A stretch of 64,000 nt of DNA from Bolinopsis microptera. Taxonomy: Eukaryota > Ctenophora > Tentaculata > Lobata > Bolinopsidae. The stretch spans positions 11,993,453-12,057,452 of the forward strand of contig NC_087084.1 in NCBI RefSeq assembly GCF_026151205.1, given 5' to 3'. Below the pieces are notes generated by a model. That model saw only the letters and a program-made list of their open reading frames with translations, searched no databases and was not told where the DNA came from. This document shows, in pieces, positions 13,387 to 25,713 of this stretch (position 1 is the stretch's first letter; every line of letters begins with the position of its first letter). A program made the translations under genes and the position numbers.

Positions 13387-15244
13387 TTGAAGTGTCGTAT
13401 TTATTATAGAAGAGCCAGCCAACCTCCGCATTATAATCTTTTGTGTGCCAAGTATATATATCTAAGTGATTGTACACAGTATGAAATTATAGATATTATT
13501 AATGAGTTCACAAATGGTAAATCTAGTGACATTCCAATTCACGTTATAAAAAAGTCTGCTAGAATAATATCTCCCTTTTTAGCCAAGCACTTTAACCATT
13601 GCATGCAACAGGGGATATTCCCAGATGAACTTAAATTAGGAAAGATAAGTCCCATCTATAAAAAAGATAATCAGGAACTATTTGAAAACTATAGGCCAAT
13701 ATCAACCAGTATTTGGAAAAATTTTAGAGAAACTTATTTATAAACGTATGTACAGCTTCCTAATTGCTAAAAGAATCATTTATGAGAACCAATTTGGATT
13801 TAGAAAGGGTCACTCAACAAGCCACGCACTGAACTTATCTGTTAGCCATATCGAATCACACTTAAAAGACAGGAAACACGTTCTTGGCATTTTCATTGAT
13901 TTAAGTAAGGCTTTCGACACGATATCTCACGAGAAGCTTTTATTCAAATTAAATAATCACGGAATTAGGGGCAACGCACTGAATTTGATAAAAAGTTACC
14001 TGTCAAACCGGAGCCAATATGTTCACGTCTTAAATGAAAACTCCGATAAACTTCCTGTTGAGTGGGGAGTTCCCCAAGGCTCTGTTCTTGGTCCCTTACT
14101 ATTCCTCCTGTATATAAATGACCTATGCAACGTATCTAATAAAGGCAAGTTTATCTTATTTGCTGACGACACTAACCTATTCGTTTCTGCAGACTCGAAA
14201 AAAGACGTTTATAATGTAGCTAACGATATTCTTTCGTCTATTTCTAGATACATGAAATGTAATCTACTACATATTAACGCTAAGAAGAGCTGTTATATGT
14301 ATTTCTCCCCAAACAAACGTGTAAATGAATCGTCTACATGCAGTACACCCGATGATTTAAATCTCTCCATAGACGGCTCCATAATAATACGTGTTAAAAC
14401 AACTAAGTTTCTAGGTGTGCTGATTGATGATAAACTGAACTGGAAACCTCACATCGAATCACTAAATAAGAAACTAAGAAGTGCTTGTGGACGTATTTAC
14501 CGCATAAAAAACTGTCTACCTATAAAACTGCACAAGCAGATATACCACACACTATTTGAATCACACCTTACGTTCGCCATCTCAGTATGGGGTGGTGTCT
14601 CTAACCAAGTTATCAACCCTGTATTCTTAACACAGAAGAGATGTATTAGAATAATTTTTGGAGATGCAAACTCATACCAAAACAAATTCAAAACATGTGC
14701 TCGTTCTAGACCTATTCAATGTAAAATACTGGGTAAATATGAGTCTAATGTTAATAACTCTGTTAATCCACGTATTAAACCATGTGCAAAGTGTGTCCGC
14801 TCTAAATCGGTAGTTCATAATAAACTTGTTAGACCCTTATGTTGTCAAAAACTAGGAGCTGAATTCTATTCCAAGGAATCAACCAAACCATTATTTAACA
14901 GTCATAAACTCCTTACTGTTCATAATCTTTACAAACTTCGTACTATAACTGAACTTTTTAAAATAGTGAAATATAGGGTACCCATATCTCTCTACTCTTT
15001 ACTTAACATGTCTGAACTGAGGGATGACCGTCTAATACCACCAAAGCTAAGCCATAACTTTATTTATAAATCTTCTTGGCTTTGGAATCAATTCAAGGAC
15101 TCCAATCCACAGAATAAACCTGACTTTGTGAACACATCCTGTAACTCAATCAAATCAAGGCTAAACCGATCTCTTCTAGATGCCCAAAGCAGGTTCGATA
15201 ATGAGTGGCATAATGACAACTTTAACAGTTTTGGACCATGCTAG
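13387..15244 (+). pseudogene. Non-LTR retrotransposon reverse transcriptase, 5'-truncated and frameshifted
   Basis: Two overlapping frames make one RT. The first (13387-13743) ends in ENYRPIS. The second (13682-15244, 520 aa) resumes with PVFGKILEKLIYKRM, so one base was gained or lost near 13700. RT motifs are FIDLSKAFDT (motif A), GVPQGSVLGPLLFLLYIND (B) and FADDTNLF (C). A C-terminal HNLY...PISLYS domain is shared with the copies at 21393 and 22970. No endonuclease domain or ORF1 is present, so this is a dead, 5'-truncated copy. Confidence 0.85.
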
Positions 15245-16731
15245 ATTATTGATAAAAACGTGGAATTTATGTAATCAAATACTTAATTACTTAAATATTG
15301 CCGTTTCCGTACGGCGCTATACGTAATATATGTTAAAAGCGCGCCGCAGCTACTCCCTACCTCAACATTTGCCGGTTTCTTAAGCGCGCACGTACGTTTA
15401 TTCTTGGCCGTTAATCAGACCCATGACATAACGCTATAGGTGGCAGTGACTGTAATTTTCTTCAACAATTACTGAATTATCCATCCATAAAGTGATTTAC
15501 AAAATGACACCTAAACCTCGTGTTTCGGTGTTCACTTAAACGGTACTTGGCGGCTGAACTGTGGTGTCTGACGTTTGCAGCTAGATCGGACTCTGCATGA
15601 TATTGTATTAGCAAATTTGTATAGTGTATAATTGTTTAGTGTTTATAATACTCTGCAACCTGGTAGCACGGCTGACACAAAAACAAAATGTTGGCCTGGC
15701 TTGTGCATAACCAAGTAAATAACACGCACTCCGATAAAAGCCGTCTGGAGAAACTCCGCAAAATGTTCATTGTAGTCAACGGGCACAAAGAAGCACTACT
15801 AGCAATTGTGTCCTTTACCCTCCTACATAATTTGAACATTTTTGTGGCTAACTCATTGAACAACATCTGAATTAAAATGTGTCTAGTATTAAAAGATTCA
15901 GTAAGTAATTTTTTCATGTACGCTGTACACTGTAGTTAGTAAATCAAATCAAACTTTTTCGATCAGCCGCGCGCTGAACCAGTGTTGCACTAGGTAAAAA
16001 TTGTGTATATTTTGTTCATTTTTGAGTGTAAATTAATTTATTAATTTATCACAAATTATTTTATTATAATATGACCACTTATATGTGAAATGGTTATTTT
16101 GACTTTAAATATTTGAACTAAATATAAATTGATTGTGGGTATAAAATAAAATTTGTTTTACTAAAATTTGTTTTACTAAGTTCGTTTATAAAATTTAATC
16201 ATATAATAAGATTGATCCAATAATCTAAGATGAACGGTATATCATAGCTCATCGTTATTAAAATCCGAATGGATGAATTAATCAAGTAATGTTCCCTTTC
16301 AACACAACTAAACAACAAACAAATGCTTGCTCACCAGTGGTGACGCAATCGTAGGGGCATGCAGTTGGTTCAGATAACTCTCACCCCGACGACGGCGTCG
16401 AGAAATTATCAAATTATGCATTTGCGCCATACTGGACACATTTTATATTTAATATTTTGTGGTTTGTAGAAATTAGTGTTATCTACAGTATAGCTTAACT
16501 GGCGAGCAAGCATCGTCCCACTCGGCCGGGACGAAAATACCGAGTCCAATCACAGAAAGTTAACCAAAAGATAAAAATAAGAGCTCGGATATCAACAAAA
16601 ATCACACACTCCAGACGACGGGGGAAGAGAGGAAAGGAAGTAAGCCGCTGGGCTCAACAAATTTTGATAATTGTAAACAAATTTGTTCTTGTGCCCTATA
16701 ATAATTTGGTATTGAGGTATGACCCTGTACT
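15245..16731. other. Gene-free interval
   Basis: AT-rich sequence between two LINE fragments, with scattered GC-rich patches. The open frames of about 60-90 codons near 15640-15917 run in opposite directions over the same bases and match nothing I recognise. Confidence 0.4.
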
Positions 16732-17613
16732 GTGCGTGATAGTGAAAATGAAAGTGAATGTGAATCTAATCTGAATAATAATCCTAACTCGAATTATATT
16801 GTAAATGGAGTAGAACTAGAAGTATCTGCACAGGAAAAAGATTTGGGGGTTATTACCCATAGCTCCTTGCTTTGGAATGAACAGATAAAAGCATGTATTT
16901 CTAAAGCAAATCGTATGATCTGCTGGATTGTAAGGAACTTAGTTATTAGAGAAAAGGTTGTAATAATAGCTATTTATAAAGCTTTGATAAGACCTCATCT
17001 TGAGTATTGTGTCCAATTGTGGAATCCAGTTGCGGCTCATGGAAGTTGGGGGACTGTTTTGGAGCTGGAGAGCGTCCAGAGGCGGTTTACCCGTCTTATT
17101 GATGAGGTGGGTACTCTTCCATACAGCTGCAGACTGGATATCCTCAATTTGACAACGCTGGCAGAGCGGCGAATACGTGGGGACCTTATCGAAGCTTTTA
17201 AAGTAACTAGTGGTTTGACTGAATATGGATCGGGTTTGTTCAGAATGAGCAGATCTGGTCTTAATCTAGTTTCAACCAATAGGTGTAATAAGAGTGTAAC
17301 TAAAGTTAAGAATCTCCAGTCTTCTTTTATTCCGGAGCGAGTCATTCCTTACTGGAACAAACTCTCTTCAGATGTCAAGAACTGCTCGACAGTTTTAAGC
17401 TTTAAAGTTAGATTGGAAGGATTTAAGAAAGAAATGATTTCTAAAAACAGTGTAAATGATTTTTATTTTTGGAATGTTTCGAATGAAGTTTTAGGGAAAA
17501 TTGAAGGACCCAGTTATTTAAGCAATAAGGAGACACATAATGAATATCTTTGGTTTCATCCTTTTGTGGCAAAGAAGCGTTTTATAAATCTTTATTCCAC
17601 TGGAAAGTATTAA
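16732..17613 (+). pseudogene. LINE reverse-transcriptase C-terminal fragment
   Basis: A 293-codon frame beginning YIVNGVELEVSAQEKDLGV and containing IYKALIRPHLEYCVQLWNP, LESVQRRFTRLI, LTTLAERRIRGDLIEAFK and FKVRLEGF, the typical C-terminal region of Jockey/CR1-group LINE proteins. The catalytic motifs are missing. A tacttacttacttattta tract at about 17765 may be its 3' tail. Confidence 0.8.
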
Positions 17614-17893
17614 TGAATTATTTATAGATAATGTATTAGATTTTATTAATTAATAAGATTGAATTTGATAAATTATTAATGTTGATGGAAAAATATATTT
17701 ATTTAAATTATTTTTTATTTAGTGCAATGATATTTTGTAGACACTTGTGATGATGTCATAATCTTTACTTACTTACTTATTTACTATTAGTTGAGGCTCA
17801 GCGCCGTCGTTTTAATACATGACTAGCACCGCGCTGATAGAAATGTATTATTGAGATGCGATGAATTAATTAATCGAGTAGTATATACAATAT

Positions 17894-18752
17894 AGTAGAG
17901 GCTCTTACGGGCATTGTCTGCATGATACGCTAGGGACCCCAGATACACCTTACTAGACGTATTTTTGACCGTAGAATCGAACAAAAGTAGTTTCAAGATG
18001 ATTGGACTGAGTTAGTGCGGTCAAAATCGCAAAAAACCGATTTTTGGGCCAAAAAAAGGCCAAAAAACCATGTTTTTTGATATTTTGAGCAAGTTAATTT
18101 TGTTGGCATGTCGGCAAAATTTGCAAAAAGATAGCTAAAAGACAGCCGCACAAGATGGTATAAAAATAAAACAAATCCCTCTATTTTAGCGCAGGTAAAA
18201 ATCCAAAAAAGTAGTAAAAATTTTGACTTTTTTGCTTGAAGTTTGAATAATTTTTTGCAGTTGTATTAAATCAACCCAAAAATAGTCACATCGTGTTTGC
18301 CTAAATTTTTCCTTTCTGAGAAGTACCCACTTCATATACTTTATTGAAGTTTGAATATTGTCACTCCGCAAGCGTTATTGCCAAATTTTAGACGCGCACT
18401 ACGCGCAAAAGCATTTAGTTGTTATCAATTGGCACCCATGCGTTCATCATAAATTTCAAACAGCTATAACTCAGCGAGATTATGTCCGTTCTAGCTCATA
18501 TTTTCACACCAAATAGAAAATAATGTGATCTTATTGCTGACAAAATATGATTATGATTACTCTATTTGCCTTAGAGTAATAGACTGTCAAAGTTTAAAAC
18601 GCGCATTGGTATAGCATGTGACTAATAAAGCCAAATTTATACTTCTTAACATATTATCGATCCTTAGACATCATACTATTGTGTCTAATTAGCGGTTAGG
18701 TCTCTAAACTCGTAGCAGAATACACGTATTTTTGCCCGTAAGAGCCTCTACT
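17894..18752. mobile_element. 859-bp TIR transposon, non-autonomous
   Basis: Perfect 20-bp TIRs, agtagaggctcttacgggca at the left and its reverse complement at the right, with AATAT directly repeated outside both ends (17889-17893, 18753-18757). No coding frame of note inside. The superfamily cannot be assigned from this alone. Confidence 0.8.
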
Positions 18753-18984
18753 AATATAGCGAAATACGTATTTTACATGAATTTATTATTGGATTGCGGA
18801 TGTTCAAGTTTAACTATCAACTATGTTTATTATAATATTATTATTTATTGTAACATGGCAATACAAGCAATTTAAATTTTGTTTTACTTAAAATTTTGCT
18901 ATTTAATTAATTTTTAAAACTGTCCATTGTAGTTTGTAGTTGTATCACGTGGTGATCCCCACTGTCGCTTCACTATACAGGGGG

Positions 18985-19512
18985 AGCCGCGCATTTCGTG
19001 CGTTACTGGGCCGCGCTCAGCCTGTCATTCCGCCGAATCTCTATTCTATGTTAATGAACATGATAGCCTGAGGTCCCCAGGTAATTCGTGCGCGGCGGGT
19101 CAGACACCGTATGACAAGTTTGTAATTACAAATTAATTAATGCAAATGGAAAGCAAATTTAATTTTATGATGTATAAGTCAATAACTTACTATATCAAAT
19201 TAACCGGTAATACTCGTATTTATTTCAAATATTTAATGATCCAGCTAGATTTAAATTTAAATTATGCGTTGTAAATTTATAAACTATCAAAACAAGCGCC
19301 GATTTGGACTCGTCGACGGTCTTGGAACAAATATTTTACGAGTATAATCACAGTTGTTAAATTGTGCTCGACTTAATTGACGATGTCAATTCATGGTTAC
19401 TGGGCCGCGCTCAGCCTGTCATTCCGCCAAATCTTTATTCGGCATTAACATTATATGTTAATGAACATAATAGCCTGGGGTCCTCAGGTAAATTCATGGC
19501 AGCTCGGCGCGG
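18985..19512. repeat. Pair of ~110-bp direct repeats
   Basis: The segment with gttactgggccgcgctcagc, cctgtcattccgcc and gttaatgaacat occurs at about 18997-19090 and again at about 19397-19500, with small indels. It is a local duplication or two fragments of one repeat family. No gene between them. Confidence 0.7.
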
Positions 19513-19617
19513 CACAGTAGCGCATCTCGCCGATCTAGCCAGTCGCTGTGAGAAGCCTTATTAAGTGCGCGGCGCGGCACAGTAACGCATTGCGCTACAA
19601 GTGCTCGACGTGCGTCT

Positions 19618-19866
19618 CACAGGGGGGGCTGAAACCAGGTTTTCGATCAAATGCTGCCATTTGTAGTCAAACGTCGCCAACAGTTGCTCTCGTCCAATGA
19701 AATCGCTGCATTTTGCAATTCAGTATGCATAATTGAATTACATATATTCATATGCGGAGCTTGGCTAACATAATGCAGCGATTTCATTGGACGAGAGCAA
19801 CTTTTGGCGATGTTTGACTACACATGGCAGCGTTTGATCGAAAACCTGGTTTCAGCTCCCCCTGTG
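19618..19866. mobile_element. 249-bp foldback MITE, CACAGG...CCTGTG
   Basis: Long imperfect inverted arms of about 100 bp (gctgaaaccaggttttcgat, gttgctctcgtccaatgaaa). GTCT is duplicated on both sides (19614-19617, 19867-19870). CAC-starting ends with a 4-bp duplication resemble the Chapaev branch of the CMC superfamily. Confidence 0.75.
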
Positions 19867-20086
19867 GTCTTGCCGTTTTGGCAGGTAATAAACCTACAAC
19901 AGATTATTTGGTAAAACACGCGGCTCAAATTACGCGCTTATTATTTTAAAATCACTAAATCGGGAAGTTATATAAATTATTTGAGTTTTGTCATGTTATT
20001 TAATTGTAAATAAAGGATAAAATATATATTGCACATAAATCATGAGCAATAAGTATCATTTTATTATTTAATTATTATATCCTCGT

Positions 20087-20430
20087 CACAGGAGGGGCTA
20101 AGTGCAAAGAAACTGCTGCTTACTGCTACTTACTGCTGCTCACTGCTGCTGTCAGTTTGACGGATGTTACTCGTCTAAATTTCTTCGAAGTAGCGCGCGC
20201 CGCTTTCTTCTCGAAATGGCCCGACGGCACGAGCTACGAAGTAGCGCGCGCCGGGCCAGATCATTAACAATGGTCAACTGTCAGTGAGCAGCAGTGAGCA
20301 GCAGTGAGCAGCAGTGAGCAGCAGTGAGCAGCAGTGAGCAGCAGTGAGCAGCAGTGAGCAGCAGTTAGTAGCAGTGAGCAGCAGTGAGCAGCAGTGAGCA
20401 GCAGTTTCTTTGCACTTAGCCCCGCCTGTG
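20087..20430. mobile_element. 344-bp CACAGG...CCTGTG TIR element
   Basis: TIRs cacaggaggggctaagtgca and its near-exact inverse. TCGT is duplicated on both sides (20083-20086, 20431-20434). The interior has about 11 copies of gtgagcagca (the translated LTAAHCC-like string is an artefact). Same family as 12582 and 20490; Chapaev-like by ends and 4-bp duplication. Confidence 0.8.
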
Positions 20431-20489
20431 TCGTAGCTCTTCTCCTCTATTATAGATATCAAAAGTCTGTTCGTGTTACAACCTCATTC

Positions 20490-22494
20490 CACAGGAGAGC
20501 TAAAGTGCAAAGAAACTGCTGCTAACGTAACTGCTACTCACTGCTCAAGAAAACAATGAAACTAATAATGAAACTAATAAAATCAATGTTTTAGCTCATT
20601 TTACAAAGTCAAATATTTAAAACAATTAAAATTGTATCGTGCTCAATTTGTAAATGACTAGTTGATCTTTGCTATTGGAAGTTTGCCAAGGACTGGCAGC
20701 TAGCGGGGCAAGGAATGCACGGGCTTAGGGGCTTTTGTGCACACCAGAACACTAGCTCGGTAGATTTTTGGAAACTAGAAGGACTGAAGACTAAAATTGT
20801 TTTTGATGGAGGTTGAGGCATGTTTTTGAGAGGGACTGTATAATAGCTTGTGGTAACAACAGGCCTTTACTTTAATAGGATGAAGTTTTGGTTTTAGGAC
20901 AGGGAGAAGGCATTGAGAAAATTTGCTCTTTGTTAACAAGGCAGGGGATAAGCAATGTTGGTTATAATATGTATCAATATCTAGATCTTCGTTTATCAAT
21001 TTTCACTAAATATTTTTAAAATTTTAATAGGGAGGGGAATTCATCAACTTTATTAAGTACCTATCAAAAATAAATCTTATCAATGTAATAGTTCAAAAAT
21101 CATAAATCATAATCCTAATTTAAAAACACTTTCTCACTACACTGCGCTCACACACGTTAGTAAGGCAAAGGAAAATGCCACCCAGCTAATTTTCAATTTC
21201 AAGATAATCATTTTGGATGTGTGGACCCTAGGGTAGACTTGGTGTCAAAATTTAAATTAGAGCATTCGAAATCTTTGTTTGTCCAATCAGGATCAGCATG
21301 GTTATGCTGGTTGAAGAGCAATGATTGCTTCATCCTAGACTTCAGGCAGGCCACACTCAGACAGTAGTCACGTATACCAAGCTTAGGCACAATTACGTTC
21401 CAAATACGAGTCGTTCTGCTTTTGAAGTTGTCAGGGGGTCTGCTTGGCTTAGTATAAGGGTGGGTTTCCTACTTGAGCAGGTGAAATTTTCATGGAGGGA
21501 AATCGGAGCACGGAATTTCATGATTTTATAGAGCTCAAGGAAACAGTGGTAACTGTACAGGTTTTGGACGGCAAGAATTCCGTGTTCCTTGAACAAAGGT
21601 TTGGTGTGCTCTTTCAAGAAAAATTTTTTGTTCAGATTTTGGTTTTCAAACGGTCAAGCACGAGCACAGGTCTTAAATTTATCTAGGTATGCCTCCCTGT
21701 CGCCAAACAGTACCCTGAGACAATATTTTTGCGCTTTGAATACAGAACTTATACGAGTGTTGGCTGCCCCACCCCAAACCGTGATACAATAGGAGAGGTG
21801 TGATTCAAATAGAGTGTAATACAACTGGCGGTGTAAGAAATCTGGGAGGGAGCAGCGTAGGCGGCAGAGAGTTGATGTTGCATGGCTGAGAGAACGCCTA
21901 AGTGATTTTATGTGTTCTTCCCAGGTCAGCTTTTCGTCGATGACGACTCCCAGAAACTTAGCAGATGCAACTTGTTTTATTGGAAAGTTATCAATGGTTA
22001 GGGTATATTCAGAATTATTGTCAGTCTGGGAGGATGATGCTGGTTTAAAGTGAATGAAACAGCATTTAGACATGTTGACATGGAGTTTGTTTGCTCGCAT
22101 GTAGGAAGATAAACTAGCTAAAAGAGAATTACCACGCATATGTGCCTCCTTTTTGGATTTCCCAGTCACAAATATATTGGTGTCATCAGCGAAGGTGACA
22201 AATGATCCCAGACTGGAGCAGTTGGCGATATCATTCATATATAGGAGAAATAAGAGAGGTCCGAGAATCGAACCCTGGGGGACTCCAAACTGTATTTTCA
22301 AGGCTTCAGATTTCTCACCAACCACTTCAGTATATTGTGATCTATTTGTTAAGTAACTTTTTATAAGATTATTTGCCACCCCACGTATCCCATAGCCCTG
22401 TAATTTTACAACAATTTGCAACAGTTAGCAGCAGTTAGCAGCAGTTAGCAGCATGCAGTTTGCAGCAGTTTCTTTGCACTTTGGCCCTCCTGTG
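20490..22494. mobile_element. 2.0-kb CACAGG...CCTGTG element containing a LINE fragment
   Basis: The left end cacaggagagctaaagtgca and the right end, inverse of cacaggagggccaaagtgca, belong to the family of the neighbouring 344-bp element; both continue inward into gctgctaac / gttagcagc repeats. Flanks attc and atcc are an imperfect match. The interior carries a minus-strand RT remnant whose 5' end stops next to the right TIR. Confidence 0.7.
21393..22421 (-). pseudogene. LINE reverse-transcriptase remnant inside a TIR element
   Basis: Minus-strand frames 22421-21654 (255 codons) and 21617-21393 encode the RT from just before motif [20 protein letters not shown], then FADDTNIFV, AKFLGVVIDEKLTWEEHI, then HTKPLF and PISLH of the C-terminal domain in a shifted frame. 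It lacks motif A and everything upstream. Close relative of 13387-15244 and 22970-23722. Confidence 0.8.
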
Positions 22495-22969
22495 ATCCCT
22501 GCCCCTAGTGTGATGGGCCGGGGTAGATATATGATGGAGTAGATGTGTATATATATTTGGTTGTTGGTACCTCCTATAATATTGGTAGCAGTGGGAAATT
22601 TCCGTTACCTGTGTATTGTGCTCTGCCAATTGCATCACTTGATTTATTTGAATGTATATATTGTTTGAACGACCTATTGTTATATTATTTATCCCGGTCT
22701 ACCCAGACGAATGCTCGAGAAATCGTGTGTGAGGGTTAAATGGAGAGCTGTGCAATATAGTACAGCGAAAAGCAAAAACTTCAATGGATGGTTACCGTAA
22801 TGGGTGCCACATACCTAGCATGAAATATTTACCTACTTACTTGCACTTGTGTAGGTCTGTAGAAGCATTAGAATCGGGATATCCCGAATTTAGAAGCTTG
22901 CTTTAAAAAGACCTTTTATTACAGGCTTGTTGACATTCTTTCAGCTTTTGAAATGAATGTAATTTTGTT

Positions 22970-23722
22970 GTAGACCTAAACTGGAACGCACATAGAAGGA
23001 AATTAGCAAAAAAACTAGCCAGCTGCTGTGGCATGCTAAATAGAATTAAAGATAACATTCCCACATCACTCCATAAAGATCTATATCACACTCTGTTTGA
23101 AAGCTATCTTGCATATGGTATAACTGTCTGGGGAGGGGCATCTAACAAAAAACTTGAACCTCTGTTCAAAGCACAGAAAATGTGTGCCCGCACAATGTTT
23201 GGAGATAAAGAAGCATACTTGGATAAATTTAAAACTAGTGCACGATGCAGACCCTACGGGGAGCAAATCTTGGGCAAGGAATTCTACAGAAAGGAGCATA
23301 CAAAACCCCTCTTCAACACTCATGAAATCATGAACGTGCATAATCTGTACTTCTACCATTGTATTAATGACATCTTCAAGGTCTTGAAATATAGAACCCC
23401 TATATCACTATACTCCCTCTTTGAAACATCTGGCAGACTTGGCAAAGAGACCCTCATTCTCACACCTAAACCATCAGACAGCTACATATACAGAGCAGGG
23501 ACAATATGGAATACAGTACGACAAAATCTCATGCTAACTACATTCACCTGTTATAAGCCCAATCACCTCAAATCATCCATAAGAATCACCATCACTCACA
23601 CTCAAAAGGAAGGAGAACCAAATGACTGGAACTTAGCCTTAAACAGCGTTCGACAAAATTCAAAAACTTTAAAATTGACCTTGCCTAGATTACTTAAGCT
23701 TGAAAAAGCGGTAATATCTTAG
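22970..23722 (+). pseudogene. LINE reverse-transcriptase C-terminal fragment
   Basis: An open frame from VDLNWNAHRRKLAKKLASCC through HTLFESYLAYGITVWGG, HTKPLFNTHEIMNVHNLYFYH and RTPISLYSLFETSGR to a stop at 23722. This is the post-catalytic part of the same LINE family as 13387-15244. 5'-truncated. Confidence 0.8.
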
Positions 23723-24663
23723 CAAAATATAACTTGCAGCAGCCCCATACCTTGTCATGAACATAATATCGAAACTACCTCTGTGATCATATCTTTCTCT
23801 GGGTGCAAAATGAATATATATATAGGTTTATTAGTTTTATAGAAATTTAAAAGTTCTATAGAAATTTATTATATAAGGATTATAAACATTTTGTTTGTGT
23901 GTTTTGTGTTATGCATTTTTATACCTATTTTAGAAGAGATTTTTATAGAATGTTACAAGTGCAGTAGGGTCAGTTTCAGACGAATTAAGCATAAATGACA
24001 TCATTGCCATGTCTGAAGTGGTTTGTAAATGGGCCATTGTTAGCCCCAAGCGTTTTGGTCCCTCATTCCTGCCACTCAGCATTGCCTACTGTAAAGTAGA
24101 AATTTTTCTAAGTTAATAGAGAAACTGACCTTGTCTCACTAAATTCAACCACTTACCATAATTAAAATACTAACAACCAAATAAAGTTTTTTAAATAATT
24201 ATATACAATCACCGAAAGTATTTCCTCAAGTTTACTTCTAGCTAACTAATTCGTGGTTTAAGCTCTTATTTTATTTATGATTAAAGGAATGTAAAATAAA
24301 ACTTTTCGTTTCATTGAAAACTTTTCGTTTCATTGTAGGGGTTTCAAATATTTTCCAAAACATGAGGCCAAATTTTTGAGGATGATAAGAGTTTTTAGCT
24401 TCTTGCCTTTCTACAGCTGCATTTATCTCTTCTGATAATCAGGAAACTTTGAGAACAGAAAATGCTTGAAGACGATCGTGTATACTTTGGTCTTTGTATA
24501 ATGAACAGCTTTGTGTAAAAATTAGACAAATGATTTTCTAAATTGATCCCACATTTATCATTTTTCCTTTTCCAGCCTTATCTCACAGACGTCTCATAGA
24601 TGAACTGACTGCCCCAATTATAGATAATTAACAGAATTGGATAAATTGACATGAATTTGTATA
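23723..24663. other. AT-rich gene-free interval
   Basis: No gene recognised. It contains a short near-tandem duplication, aacttttcgtttcattg, at 24300-24335. Confidence 0.4.
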
Positions 24664-25245
24664 CCTTACAAGACATTTTTGTGGCGGACCAATTTGCGAC
24701 GACCGAAATTTTGACGGTCCGAAAATATGGCGAAATTGAACAAAAACCGTCACATTTCGGACGTCACAGAAAATAAGGGTATTTTTCATCATTTTGTTTT
24801 CTGACACAAAGGAAATTCAAAATTTTCTAAAAATCGGTAAAATAATGTTGAAACAAAATAAAACTTATAAATCGATTTCTTCATCTTCCTCTAAGGGGTC
24901 CGGCTCGACTCTTTCAGTTTCACTTATTGAGTTTGGTATTAAATTGTTTATCTTGACTTAGTCTCTTATAAAACGTTTATGTTAGCACATAAATGTAATT
25001 TATTGTAAATTTAAAACGTATTACTTGACATTAAATTCATCATGGAATATTGTGTTTATTTGTCCCACCATCATATCACTAACTTTTCAAGAACAAAATG
25101 AATCGATGAAGCCACAATTATTGGAATAAGCTAAAAATAATGCGACGGATTCTATTACGACGACCGAAATTTTGGCGGTCCGAAAATATGGCGAAATTTT
25201 CGGAAAACCGCCACATTTCGTACGTTATAAATATGTCTTGTAAGG
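24664..25245. mobile_element. TA-flanked MITE with terminal direct repeats, copy 2
   Basis: TIRs ccttacaagacattt / tatgtcttgtaagg, with TA at both outer edges. Inside both ends the same direct block occurs: cgacgaccgaaattttg, then cggtccgaaaatatggcgaa, then an aaaaccg-cac-atttcg stretch. The architecture and the shared ccttac and aatatggcgaaatt match the element at 10800-11601, although the sequences are diverged. Confidence 0.75.
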
Positions 25246-25713
25246 TAAATATGATTAAATAAAGGGTATGTTAATACAAAATTATTTCTTAATAACAGTT
25301 CTTGATATTGAATTAAGTTTAACTAAGTGCTGATCCTATGTGATCCTATTCCCTTTGTGCAATATAAACCTTTCTTGAGGCAAATTTTCAGATGGATCAA
25401 TATTTTGGCAACAGGAATATCAATTTTCCTTGCCCCAGGTCAAGATTCATGCGAGATGGCGAGAGAGGCTCATCGCACAAAATCTTAAAATAAACACAGA
25501 AAAAAAAACTAACAAAAAAATGTGTGAGAAAATAGAAAAAATGTAATTTAAAAGTTTTAAGCGACACAAAAATGTACTTTATTATTAATCAACTATATAC
25601 AGCAAACACAAGATAATAGGAAATAAATCATAAAATCGAGTGGCCGAGTAGTCTCGACTCACCCATAGCTTCTCCATAAGCAAGAAAACAACAATTTCAA
25701 GAAAACAACAATT

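Noticed and set aside
20274-20462. LLLTAAHCC repeats resembling the trypsin His-site motif
   Set aside because: It is a ctgctgctcactg microsatellite inside a MITE; no other protease features exist.
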